A program made the translations under genes and the position numbers. From Trametes villosa (Eukaryota; Basidiomycota; Agaricomycetes; Polyporales; Polyporaceae): a stretch of 64,000 bases of DNA. The stretch lies in NCBI GenBank assembly GCA_002964805.2, contig PUDQ02000001.1, positions 3,930,001 to 3,994,000 of the forward strand, in the 5' to 3' direction. The notes beneath the pieces are model-generated. The model was not told the origin of the DNA. It ran no database searches and was given only the letters and a program-made list of their open reading frames with translations. Positions 36,784 to 48,100 of this stretch are shown here, piece after piece. How positions within the stretch are numbered: the stretch's first letter is position 1; each line of letters starts with the position of its first letter.

Positions 36784-37916
36784 TCAGAGGTCCACAACCT
36801 CTACGAGCGGACCCCGCTGCGCGAACATCCCCGTCCAGTCTTGCTGCGGCTGCTCTCCGTCTCCTGCGACCATGCTGGCTCCTGGTACTGCCTCTCCCCG
36901 AGGGACCGTTGCGGCGGCTGCGGCTGCGTAGCTCTTCTTTGGGAGCTCCTTGCGTCCCACCGTCGTCTCCTCCTGGCTAGAGCCGCCGCTACTCCGGCTC
37001 TGCCTCGCACTCTTCTTCGGCGGATCGTACTCGCCTTCGTCATCGCCCTCGAACCCCGACTCCGCGTCTGAGATGGTGGAGCCGTCGGTGTGTCCAACCT
37101 CGACGTCGTAGGACCCGTGGAGGAGCTTCGCGAGCAATGTCTCTGCCCTGATGGCGTTGGTGTTGAGCGGAGGTGGGGTTCGCACGCGCTGGCTGAGGCG
37201 CGAGGCCTTCTCCGCAGAGCGCACGATATCCAAGACGCGCGGTACAGCCTGGACCGGGCTCGCGGCAGCCCTCTCCGGCGAGGTCGCCACCGGCTGCTCC
37301 GGGGTAGTGTGCTCGACAGCGATCCCAGTGTCTTCCTTGTCGCCGGGGTTGAGGTAGCTCGCCATGCGCTCGCGCCATTGCAGCCGGATGCGGTCGAGGT
37401 CCGGGTTGGACCCAGGCTGGTCGTGCTCGTCCCCGAATCCGCCCATGTATCCCGGAGAACCGAGCACGGCTGCAACAGAGCACCCGGTCGGCGGCGGCGA
37501 CTCTGGCGAGGCCAAGGGAGGCGAGAGGGATATCGGCGACTCCAAGGCGACGTCGTCGTCGCACAAGGAGGGGATCGAACCCATGCTGTCCGTACGCGCG
37601 AAGTTGAGAGCGCGCGGGATAGACATCGCAGAAATCACCGGATCGTTCTCGCGGTTCGGGATGGGCGTGTACGTGTAGTTGGTCTCCCGGTAGAAGTCCT
37701 TCAGGACTTGCTTCTAGAGTCGCGAGGTGAGCATGCAGCGACATCTGGCAAGGCGTACGCGCGACTCACCCGGTGGTATGACCCGTAGATGGTTATGTTG
37801 GGCAGGTGCTCCCAAGGACCGCGCGGAATCTCCGGCGACCCCTTTGTACCTTGCGGCGGCGAGTCCTCCCAGATCGAGGGCACAGGACGGGCGATGACGC
37901 GCGAGAAGCAGCTCAT
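36784..37916 (-). CDS. Unrecognised, mostly disordered protein
   Basis: Exons 37916-37770 and 37713-36784 give 358 residues. The 56-base intron (GTGAGT donor) restores frame to an ATG opening MSCFSRVIARPVPSIWED. Residues 1-75 look folded or motif-bearing (PWEHLPNITIYGSYHRKQ, VLKDFYRETNYTYTPIPN) and could be the conserved core. The remainder is Ser/Pro/Glu-rich with a helical segment (DRIRLQWRERMASYLNPGDK), basic and acidic patches and an alanine run. I do not recognise the family. The upstream TATA box and clean exon structure argue that it is a real, transcribed gene. Confidence 0.6.
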
Positions 37917-38563
37917 GATGGTCAATAAGGCGATAGAAGGTAGGCCAGGGTCAATGTTGTCTTGAGAGCGGTGGCCGCGAAGTGAGATTCGACGGAAGCA
38001 GAGAAGAGGCTTGCCCGACAGCGGCAGGTATGCGTAGAGCGGTATGTACAGGGTCAAGCTGCGGGGGTCCAGCACTCAGGCCACGCGAGCTTTATATACA
38101 TATGTCCTGGCGGAGTGGCGCCTTCCTTTGTCTGGTCTGGCGTTGAAAGCTGCTGAAAGAACAATGTGGGCCCGCTCACGCCGTAGGCCACTTTGCCAAA
38201 GGGCCCCATGGTCTTTGCAGGCACTAGATCACCGCGAGCCTGGTTTGCTGCGCATGACGGTGTTTTCTCAATGAATTCGTAACGCAGCCTCTGCTCTACT
38301 CTGGCTAGGAGAGAGGAACAGAAGTGATGTCGAGACTCGAGAAGCACCCGTTCGAAAATGGGCGCCTATGATTTAGCCTCAGTATTAATGGGCGTCTAAC
38401 AGACTTTGACATCTGCGGAGGATTCTCGACGGCTATTCGCTCTTCTCGCGAGTACGTCGTCCTCGGCCCTGCGTCGCTCTCTTCCGCCGTCGGCTCGCTT
38501 ACCCGTCTGTACTCGCGCTGGGACGCGGAGCGATGACGGTCTCTTTTGCACGCCTCCATACTC
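37917..38563. other. Bidirectional promoter region
   Basis: These 647 bases lie between a minus-strand gene starting at 37916 and a plus-strand gene starting at 38564. They include a TATA box for the minus gene. None is visible for the plus gene. Confidence 0.55.
38090..38098 (-). promoter_or_regulatory. TATA box of the unrecognised minus-strand gene
   Basis: The minus strand reads TATATAAAG, 174-182 bases upstream of the ATG at 37916. Confidence 0.6.
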
Positions 38564-41313
38564 ATGCCTAACTCTGACGACGACGAAGAAACCCCTGAGG
38601 TCAACCCCGCCTATCTCACACTTTACCACAAACATCTCGACGACTTTCGCGCCCACCTCGCTGGAAGAGATGGCGAACAACCACCCCCGGCTTCGTACTT
38701 TGCCCCTAATGCTTACTGGTCGTCCACGGAGAAGGACGCATTTTTCCGTGGCCTCTCGATCCACTCTCGCCTTAGGCCTGACCTGATCGCCGCCGAAGTC
38801 AAGACGAAAACTGTTCCCGACGTATGTGTCTATCTTGCGCAGCTCGAACAGGCCGTGCACGACGTCTCTCGCACGACCATTCTCGTTGGCGTAGAGAACC
38901 ACCGCGTCGATCCCAGGGTTCCCCGCCAAGAGCTTCCAGCTGCCGTCGAAGTCTCTGAGGAGTGGCTGAAGCTTGAGGAACGTATGGCGAGGGCACTCAC
39001 TCGTTCCGAACCTATCCTCCAGCGAGAAGCGCTAGCCCAGGAACGGGCCAAGGAAGTCCACTCTCGCCAGAAGAACCTTCGCGCTCGGAAGGGGCAGGCA
39101 CGCACCGCATCCAACGAGCGGGACCGCGAGGGCGAGAAGCAGAGGCGGAAGGAGTTTGACGCTTGGTACGAGGACATTCAGGCCAAGTGGGTCGCGGAGG
39201 ATGCGTGGGGCTCGCTCGATCACGCCAGTCTGGCCGCGCTGGATAGGATGCTGCGAGAAGACGAGGAAGGGTTTGCCTTGGCCGATCTGGCTGGGGACGC
39301 TGAAGACTGCGCAGAACAGCTTGCGACACGCGAGACTTCTGGGGCTACTCAACCTGCCCAGGCTGCCGCCCCTGCTCCGGGAGAAGAGTTCATCGATCCT
39401 GTGCTTCTGGAGATATCTCGGCCAGCTACCGCTATGTCGCTTGTATCCTCTACGGAGCTCGCTGCTCAGGCGTCGATGGATCCCGGGGTCTCGAACGTCA
39501 CCCCTGCACCCGCTCCTCAGCTGCCGTCAACAAGCTTTCAGCCTTCTACCCCTCCATTTCCCTCAACATCGCGCCCCACCGATGCCGATATACCTCCCTC
39601 ACTGCCCCCTGCTCTACTGCCTCCGGCTCTCATAGAGTCTGCCGTAGCCGCGGTGGAAGAAGGAACCGTCAGCGACGCTGCTGAAGAGGACGTTGCCTCG
39701 ATGTCACCCGCATCGCGACGCCGGTTCCAGAAGCGACTCTATATGCGTCGCAAACGAGCACAAGCCACGGGCAAGACGGCCGACGAAAACACCACCCGAC
39801 TGAAGCCAGGCAGGAAGCCGAAGCAGCGACTTCCGCCGAAGAAGAGGAAGGGTGCTCCTCGCGCAGAGCCTACCGTCGCTAGCTCTCCCATGGTTGTTGA
39901 TGACTCCCTGCTACCCGAAGAGATCGACGAGCATTCTGGCGAGCCAGACGCGCCTGAGTTCCGTCACCCGAAGAACTCTGGCCAAACCCTTCCGTACAGA
40001 CGGCAAGCCCAATTTGCGTCCATCGGTGTCGACGTGCCGCGGTTATACCAGGAAGGCCTCGGGATGTTCCATTTCCAGTCTTTCTCCAGGCTGATGAAGT
40101 ATGTGCATTGATAGCCGTTGACGATTCGTAGTGGCTGACATACATCCATAGGACGTACAACCAGCTGCACGACGTCGAAGAGGAAGTTGCGTCGCAGATT
40201 ACTGTGGAGACGCTCCAGCTGCTATATGCTATAGTCGCGCAGTTCGTCGCAGAGGTGATGTCTCGCGCCGTCACCTCCCGGGAGCAGGAGCGTATAGCGA
40301 AGCTCCAGACCAAAGCTTGGCGCCTCAGTGAGAATCAGGTCAGTCATTTTCATCCATCGCTTCTCTCAAACACGGTCGGAAGCCCATACTGACGTCTTCC
40401 TTAGAACATCTCCGCTATACATGTCAAGCATGCACTTGCGCTCTTCGGGGCTGATTCACTCAGCAAGCGCTCCCACTTCGCAGGCCTCCTCCAGAAGCTC
40501 GGGCTCGACAAAACCCCTGACGGCCCGGACGCGGCGCCTCCGGCGGTGGACGACGATGAAGACGAGAGCATAGATGAAGATGGGGTCGACGTGGAGGCAC
40601 CAGCTCAAGACGAGATAGAGATGGCTGACGCAACTCCTCTGGAGCCGCTCTCGGCGTTGCGCATGATTTTCCCTCCCTTCTTCAACCCCAACTTGCCACC
40701 TGTCGCTTCCGGATCTGGAGCCCGCGTAGACGATCACCCAGACTCGCTGGACCCCTCCATCTATATGCCTTGGCCGTCGTCTAGCCTGCTCTCCACATCC
40801 TCGGAGCCGCCACGCGAAGAAGACCTCCTTCCTGTGGACGTTGACGAGCCCGCACTCTCTGCAGAGATGCTTGCGGACGAGGAGATCGAGAAGGAGGACC
40901 GCCTGCGAGACATGTTGGAGGAAGGTGCGCTCTTGGCGCGCGTCGGTGAACGGGCCTCGCAACGCGCTCCGCCTCCTGGCGGTGCCCCCGGTGACGCGGC
41001 ACCGAAGCGAGAGCCTTCGGTGGTTGCGGAACCGGCTCCGCGGCCAAGAAAGCGGAAAGCCAGGCCGAGGGGGCGCTCCAAAAGTGTTCGAATCGCGGAC
41101 GATGAAGAGTACAAAGAGGGCGGCGAAGGAGCCGAAGGCGAGGGCGGAGACGAAGATGGCGACACAGCTCAGCGACGCGTCCGCCCTCGTACCGCGAAGA
41201 AGAAGGGCAAGGGCACGGCGCACCTCAAGGAGGACCAGCTCAGATTCATGGAGCCGGATCCGAACGGGCGCATCAAGAGCAGTGTGTATGTGCTCGACAG
41301 TGACGATGACTAG
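38564..41313 (+). CDS. RRN5: RRN5-like RNA polymerase I factor with SANT and histone-fold-like parts
   Basis: Three exons (38564-40098, 40152-40338, 40405-41313) give 876 residues. Residues 40-100 form a Myb/SANT-like domain (YWSSTEKDAFFRGLSIHSRLRP...VKTKTVPDVCVYLAQL). A charged coiled coil and disordered Ser/Pro/Ala sequence follow, then a basic stretch (RRRFQKRLYMRRKRAQ, GRKPKQRLPPKKRKG). The short middle exons encode ITVETLQLLYAIVAQFV and ISAIHVKHALALFGAD, which resemble histone-fold helices. The C-terminus alternates acidic and basic nuclear-signal-like blocks. This combination is what I associate with fungal Rrn5, a subunit of the upstream activating factor that recruits Pol I to rDNA. 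The name is an inference from domain order. A more general SANT/chromatin regulator is the alternative. Confidence 0.65.
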
Positions 41314-41677
41314 CAGTGTTCTTGTGGTATGTGACCTAGACATTCTCATAGGGTCGGCCAAACTGATAGATGGGTGTATCGCAGAGGATGCCGCGTTCGG
41401 CGGAAGTACAAAAGTATCATACAACATCTACATATCATATTCTTGGTATCTGCACTCACATACTAGTACGACACGCACATACTCTAATTCGACGCTGTGT
41501 TTTGCGGTGCATCCAATTGTGACGAAGGGCTTCGTCGGGATAGTTGTTCTATCCCAATGCTGTGCGCTGACTACTAAGTAGAGTGGGCTTCCGACCATAG
41601 TTATCGGCTCCTGAGCAGGTGAGTTTTTGCAAAGGTTTCATAGTTGTACGCAAGCGCCAGCTGAATAATCCTGTCAC
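41314..41677. other. Convergent intergenic, 3' ends of RRN5-like and ICMT genes
   Basis: About 360 bases between converging genes. It should contain both polyadenylation regions. No gene. Confidence 0.5.
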
Positions 41678-42471
41678 CTAGTAGATTCCCGGGACCAGCG
41701 CATAAGGCGTCCTCTTTGCCCACTCTTCCCACTCCTTGCCAAACTCGTTTCTCAAGATGCCGTCCTCCGTCCTCACCCTCAGGAACACCATGTTCGCCGG
41801 AACGTACAGCAGATCCGCCACCCACGCCACCGCGAATCCCTTCCCGAACGACGTCGCCAAGATGCCGCATTCCTTCATCCACGAGCCGCTGCCGAAGAAG
41901 GCAATCATGGTTCCGAGAGCGACCATGCACATCGCCGAGTAGCTCGGGTGGCGGACGATCGCGTACGGGCCGTTCGTCACCAGCCGGTGGTCTTTGCGAA
42001 TGGTGATCTCGAAGGTGAAGTGTTTTCCCATCGTGCGGTAGCAGGCGAGGCGGATGAGCCCTCCGGCCATGATGAGCAGCCATCCGAGCGCGAAGGTGGG
42101 TGTGATGCGGACGCGTGCTGCTGCGTGGCCGCTTGGAGAGCGGTGGTCGAGCACGGAGAGGGCGTAGACCGACGCGAAGGTGGGAATGTGTGTGGCTAGG
42201 ATGGCAAGGACCTCTCCCAGTATGACGATCCGCGTTACCGTCTGTCCGGATGCGCTGAGGCTCATTTCCAGTTCAGAGACTTCGCGAGGCGTACCTTAGA
42301 GAGCTGGCGCACCCATACTGGCCGCACGACCCTCACACAGCCTACCACGTCTCCTTCCTTGCCGTCAGGCTTCTTCGCTACGAAAGGCGTTGGTGAAGAG
42401 TATGAGATCCGGTGCGCCCATATTGCCGCGAGTAAAAGCGGGATCTTCGCAAGGCTTCCGGCGGGAGACAT
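41678..42471 (-). CDS. Isoprenylcysteine carboxyl methyltransferase-like, copy 1
   Basis: Exons 42471-42295 and 42241-41678 give 246 residues. The acceptor was chosen because GGACAG|ACG restores frame. It has several membrane segments (VILGEVLAILATHIPTF, LGWLLIMAGGLIRLACY, MVALGTMIAFFGSG, WVADLLYVPANMVFL). The ICMT signature GPYAIVRHPSYSAM is present, and the C-terminal RTEDGILRNEFGKEWEEWAKRT carries the E-x-x-L-x-x-x-F-G-x-x-W-x-x-Y/W pattern that closes the SAM pocket. The family methylates the C-terminal cysteine of farnesylated proteins, in fungi Ras-type GTPases and mating pheromones, at the ER membrane. Many Agaricomycete members are divergent, so the substrate is unsure. A TATA box is 73-80 bases upstream. 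Confidence 0.85.
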
Positions 42472-43544
42472 GTCGGCTTAGGCGATATGGTACACAACTA
42501 GGAGGGCGACGAGACAGGGTAGATCTCTCATCACTTGCGCTCAAATATATAATTCCAGTATAGCTCCCAGCCGGCGACCATTCAGCTGTCATACGGCGGC
42601 TTCTATCTCCTCCCGATATCGCGGGAACAGAGTCGGGTGACTAGTAGTGAGGACACGCGAGGCAACCCCGTTTGTGACTGCGCAAGAGGACCGTCGTGGC
42701 GTAGTATATATCTGGTTCGTTCTGATCTTCCAAACCGGAGATGCTATTGAAACTATGTTCAAAGGACAGCATTTCCGGTGTGGGTCTTTCAAGTTTGCTC
42801 ACCTCAGAGTCTGGGCATGCCATTTGACAATGTCGTGAGTAGGCATAGGTGCATATTCGTTCTACCCGGAATGATAGCGTTGACAGCGTGCGAGTCGGAG
42901 TTCTTAGTTACGCGGCGGCAGCTGTCCTCGGTTGAGTTGGAAGTGCTTGCAGTACGACACGGGGCTGTCAGTGTCTCCAGCCGATGGCAAAAATAACTTA
43001 AAGGCGGGGACGAAGTCTATCAGAGCACTGTGTTACCTCATTGACGGCGTGAAGGAAAGGGAAGCAGCCGGGTGCACAGGCTCCTATGGGTGCTCTAAAA
43101 TATAATATGGATATTAGTAAATCCGAGTCGTCCGATAGCTCAATACAATGACCTTGGAACGTGCGCACAGTTGGGCTCGAGAGCCGTGATCTTGAGGCAT
43201 ATCGGTAGGGGTTGTTCTCCACGCAGCGTACACGCAGGATCGGCACGAGAGCCAAGGAAGGGACAGTCTTCGATAGCGTTGCATATATACATAGGTACGT
43301 TGCGCAAGGCCACGTCCGGGTCTCACGGGCTCCTACAGCTTGTATGGTATCGAACCTATTGGGATGCTCTCCACAGTCATATTGCACACCTTCACACTGA
43401 GGGGGATACAAAGTGCTGACCACAACATACGATGTCCCTCCACATTGCGAAACCGTTGTCCTATATCGCCGATTCTTAAGACTGGCTCCCTGAAGTGCGG
43501 TAGATCAGCCTATGTCTCCGTACAGTGGTCGTTCATAACTCACG
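42472..43544. other. Intergenic between the two ICMT-like genes
   Basis: These 1.07 kb are AT-richer than the genes, with only scattered short frames. They contain the copy 1 promoter and copy 2 terminator. Nothing else recognised. Confidence 0.5.
42544..42551 (-). promoter_or_regulatory. TATA box of ICMT-like copy 1
   Basis: TATATATT on the minus strand, 73-80 bases upstream of the ATG at 42471. Confidence 0.55.
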
Positions 43545-44331
43545 CTAGTAGAGGCCCGGAACGAGTTTGTAGGGGGTGCGTTTCGACCATTGTACCCACT
43601 GATCCCCGAACTGCCTCTTGAGCGTGTTGTCTTCACGCCTCGTCCGAGCAGGGAGTACAGCGACAATGTACAGGTTGTACACAGTCCATACCGCCAGAAT
43701 GATGCGACCGATGACCGAGTCGAGCATGCCACATTCAGCGACCCAAGACCCAGGGCTCATCTGCACCGTGAGGACCCCGAAGATAAACGTGATCCAGGCG
43801 GTGTAGCTCGGGTGGCGCACGATGGCGTACGGCCCGGTGGTGACGAGGGTGTGCCCTTCGACGATCGTCAAGCGGTACGTGAATTGCGGGCCGAGCTGGT
43901 GGTAGCACAGGAAACGAAGGGCTCCACCGAGGACAAGGAGAAGCCATCCGACGATGAAGGAAGTTGAGAGGCGGATGTTATGGGCCTTTGACGGTGAGCC
44001 GAAGGTGAGAGGGTTCAATGCAACTCTCGCGAGGGATGATGAGGGATACGCGTCGGCGACGGTGACGAGGATCTCGCATGCTGTCGTCAACCAAACGGCT
44101 GTCTAGATTGGAGGACTGTGAGTGTGCGAGGTAATGTGGTGATGAGGCGTTCGTGCTCACCTGGCCGACGATTGGAATCCACCGTATCAAGACGCGTAAC
44201 TCGTCGCCTTCTCCGAACTTCGAGATAGAGGCTTGTTTCGCTGGCGGAGTGGGGGGAGAGTGTACTCTGTGGGAGAGGGTAGCAGCTGCGAGGAGAAGTA
44301 TCGCCTTCGCCGTGGAGAAGGAGCCGACCAT
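43545..44331 (-). CDS. Isoprenylcysteine carboxyl methyltransferase-like, copy 2
   Basis: Exons 44331-44161 and 44102-43545 give 242 residues. Intron position (codon 57-59, phase 0) and architecture match copy 1. The N-terminal hydrophobic helix AILLLAAATLSHRV is followed by a loop, then membrane segments (FIVGWLLLVLGGALRFLCY, WITFIFGVLTVQM, AVWTVYNLYIVAVL). Signature motifs are GPYAIVRHPSYTAW and EDNTLKRQFGDQWVQWSKRT, ending in YKLVPGLY (copy 1 ends YALVPGIY). It is a tandem paralog on the same strand, diverged to perhaps 40-50 percent identity by eye. Function as for copy 1: SAM-dependent methylation of prenylated cysteine or a related membrane substrate. Confidence 0.85.
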
Positions 44332-45192
44332 TTTGTTCAGGAGGATTCGTTGCGAAGACACAGTTGAGCGCGGCACTCACCTTGCTTTTATGCGCATATT
44401 CTGCCGAGTAGAGCGCTCTATGATATGCAATCCATTCGCATGTACAAGAGTACGGACGCTCATGGCCTTAGTGCCGGTGGACCTATCTGACGCCAAGTGC
44501 GGTTAGGGGCCCTGGATAGGGCCTCAGAGGCTCAGACGCTAACAGTGTCACGCCGCTCATCGGCAGACTCGGAGGTGAGTGGCGTTGGTTCGTGTTACAG
44601 GTCCATTTGGAATGAAACCCAATTCTCACCTACGGTGTTGGACCCGCGTCCATGTTGCTCACGGGGTGGATGCCGAGTGGTGGCGGTCACGGTCGGCGTT
44701 CAATACATCACTTTCGGCAGCGCTACCAAGCGCAGCTGCCGCCGCTCGATCTCGTTAATGACAACGGATGACACAAGAGGAATGAAGTCGTGGAGAGATA
44801 GAATGGACCACGATCATACACGAGTTCTGCTGGTGGTGGCAGGTGCACAGTCACGCAAGGTGCGAGCAAACTCCGAACTTCCTGCGCAACGGTCGGGCGC
44901 TAGTAGCGCGGGAGTCGTTCGGTACGTGATGGCCATATATGGCAAGTAGCGTTGTTGTGGTTGTGGGCGTCGCAGCGTTTCGGACGCAATTGCGGTTAAA
45001 GCGTCTGTGCTCTTAGACGCGAACCACCACCATCCCCTCACCACGACTTTCAATACCGCTCGTGTTGGCCAACCCCTGCTGCTTCACTCTGGGCTGGGTC
45101 CCCGTTCGCTCACGCACCTGTCTAGCGTTCCTCTCGGCTACATAGCCTGGTGGTCATGATTCCGTGCAGCGGTGATAGTCACAAGGCTGGCC
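44332..45192. other. Divergent intergenic, ICMT copy 2 and RIF1-like promoters
   Basis: 860 bases between divergent starts. There is a TATA-like CATAAAAG near the ICMT gene and no other recognisable feature. Confidence 0.5.
44385..44392 (-). promoter_or_regulatory. TATA-like element of ICMT-like copy 2
   Basis: CATAAAAG on the minus strand, 54-61 bases upstream of the ATG at 44331. Confidence 0.45.
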
Positions 45193-48100
45193 ATGTCCCT
45201 CGGAGCCGGAAATTCAAGTCAAAGGCAGCAGCTCTTGAATCACCCCTCATTCATCAGGTCCCCCGTAAACACCATTCTCAATACGCTCGACGACGACGCC
45301 TTCGAGCATACCTCGATATATGACCTCATCGACGCGTACTGCACGCTCTCCTATCGCATGAAGACTGTCGCGAGCTTGCTTACTTATGAGCGAGGAGACT
45401 TTGTGGCGCTCCAGTACATCAAGCATAATGCCCTCCTCCTTGGGCGTTGCGTACAACGCGATATTCGCCGAGCCTTGGCTGATCCGTCTGGTGTGGCTAG
45501 CCCTGGTAACTCATCCACCACGGCACCTCGGATTGAGGATATTCCTGCAGAAACGATCAACATGGCCAGGGGAATTTCGACGCTCTGTCAATATTCTCTC
45601 CAGCTTGTCTCTAACATCCTCAGTCTGCCTGCACTGCACGCCCTATTCCCTGGTAAGTTTTTCCCTAACACATCCATCATGTCAAGCCGTCTGAGCAGGC
45701 CGTAGAGAGGGTACTCGAGCAAATTCTGAACGATGTCCTGGTTATTGCTCGGGCGTCTGAGCTGCCGATATACGACAGCGATAAGACGCGCTCCATGGCG
45801 GCGTGGATATTCTCAACCTCACGGCTTCCGACTGCTATCATGGCTCGTCACGCAAAGCAGGTCCAGTTGTGGCTAAACGACCTGCCGTCTGCAATCTCTA
45901 TTCAGCCATGGGGTTGCGAGGTAAGTCGACATGGGCATATACCCAGGTTTTCGGCTGACGACTTAACAGATCATCCACCAACTGCTGGCCAGGTACCCTG
46001 AAACGTTCTTCCACCAGTCCGTGCCGCTTCTTCCCGACCTGCTCTCTGGGCTGGTCTCTTCGTCTGCATCTGTGCGCATGGACACAGCGGTTGCTCTGGC
46101 CGGTTACGCTTTAGCCCGAGTTTCTCTGCCGTCGGGGGCCGCGGGGACAGCCTTCGCCGACTCTGTCGCGGCCACACACGACTTCATGCGATCCCAGCTA
46201 CCGAGGAGCAATACGACGAAGGTCCCACAAACGCCGGTGCGATTACCCGACTACCTCGCACGCGCAGTCAAGAACCAAGCTCAACCAACCGACGCTCATG
46301 GTCCTCGTTGGGCGATTGCCGTCATCTGTTGCCTTACGGTTCTCTCTGGCCACGGTATCTTCACAGGGACACGTCCGATGAAACTGGTGTTTACGACACT
46401 GGAGGGCGTCGCTAGGAGCGGTGGAACGAGGACGACTAACCTTCTCGCATGCGCGTGGAAATGCATCATCTGGGCATTCCTGCAATATCCGGACGACGAG
46501 CCATCCCCTCATGCAAGCCGGTCAAGCCCGAAGGAGGCCATATTCGGGATCGCTAGACAGGATCCAAAGGGAGGCGCAGGGGCCTGCCTAGTTGCGGGCC
46601 TACTATATCCGGCTCGAGGAACACCCGGATCCACTGCCCTATCGAAACGCAACCTTCGCTGGGCCCTAACGGTTCTGAAGGACCTCGTTTCACACGCCTC
46701 GCGGAGCGTTTACTCTGACGGCGTCGCATTGCTTGGTCGACTGGCCAGTTCTATCGGCGTATCGGCGGAGGACTCGGCCGCCTCAGTAGACGGGAAGGGC
46801 TGGCGTCCGGACGACATCGTAGTGAAGGCTCTCTTTTCACGGCACATCCTCAAATCCGACGCCAGGACGTTCGATGCCGCTCTTAGCGCCGCTAGTCGAT
46901 TTGATTCGATCGTTGTCCGTCCCCTCACCGAAGCGGAGATAGTCGGAAACTGGGACACCCTCGTCGAGATCTGGATCATAGCGGTTGAGAGGAAGCTGCG
47001 AGAAGATGGAGAAGCGTTCTCTCTTCCGGTATGTGGTCCTCAACGACGTATGCTGCTCCAATTTATCTAACGTTGTTGTAGGATGCTCTCGCGCAAATGT
47101 GGCAGTCGCTGTTACTGGCCCAGACACAACTCACTCAGGAGCACGGACATCTCACCGCGAATCCTGAGTTCACGGGAAAGGCGGTTTCCAGCGCCGCCCA
47201 CTTCCTCGAGTGGAGACGCTCCCCAGCCGATCCTCCTCGTACCACGGACCAACGACGCATCCTCAATCTCTGTCGCCAACTATGGACTACCATGCGCCAC
47301 GTCTTCTCCGAAGCATGGCTCTTGGCCGCGGCTGGGTCACTTCTTACGTCCGTCCTGCAGCATACATTCGACCTCTCAGACGACCTCGTGAAGACGGCCT
47401 GGAGCGAACTCTGCTCTGCACTTGTCTCCAGTAGCGCGCCGGTGCTGATGGCCAGGCTGGTCTCCGAAGACGAGGAGCATGGCGTAGTTGATGTCGGGCG
47501 AGAGTTGTGGCGCATTGCTGCCCGGCAGTGGACGTCGAGGACGCCCACTCCTAGCTGGGAGGAGACGGTTGGTTTTCTCGCTGTGCCCTTGAGGTCAGTC
47601 GACGACAATGATATCTGTGTGGCCGATTGCTGATCCATCCTGCGCCAGGTGTTGGTCGATGGACGAGGAAGAGACGACGGACTGGACCGCCCTCGTCGAC
47701 AGCGCGGTTGCTCATGTGGCCCTTGCTGAACATAGCAACCTGTCCGTGTATGATGCGTTAATGCGGCGGATCCCGGAGGGCGCTGTCGCCGCAAAGTGAG
47801 TATCTTCCTCGTCAAGTGAGCATCGAGAAGTAACCAGACCCGCAGAATGCTCGAAACACCTGCAATTGCCGAGCACTTACTCTCGCATATACGACTCAAC
47901 CATCGCATCGAAGAGCCCTCGATTCTCCTGCAATGTATCAACACGCTCCTCTGCAACCTCTACACGGACGCACCGGAACACGTCACCACGGCTCTCCGCC
48001 TGCTGAAACAGTTGCGATGTGTGCTCAGTGGATCGTCACCGAATACCCTTGTGGACGTTCTGTCTACCCTCTCGGCCTGCTTGGCGTTATGGATCGCTGA

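Noticed and set aside
43330..43360. Possible tRNA T-loop-like sequence (GTATCGAACCTATT)
   Set aside because: No cloverleaf partner stems or B-box/A-box pair could be built around it.
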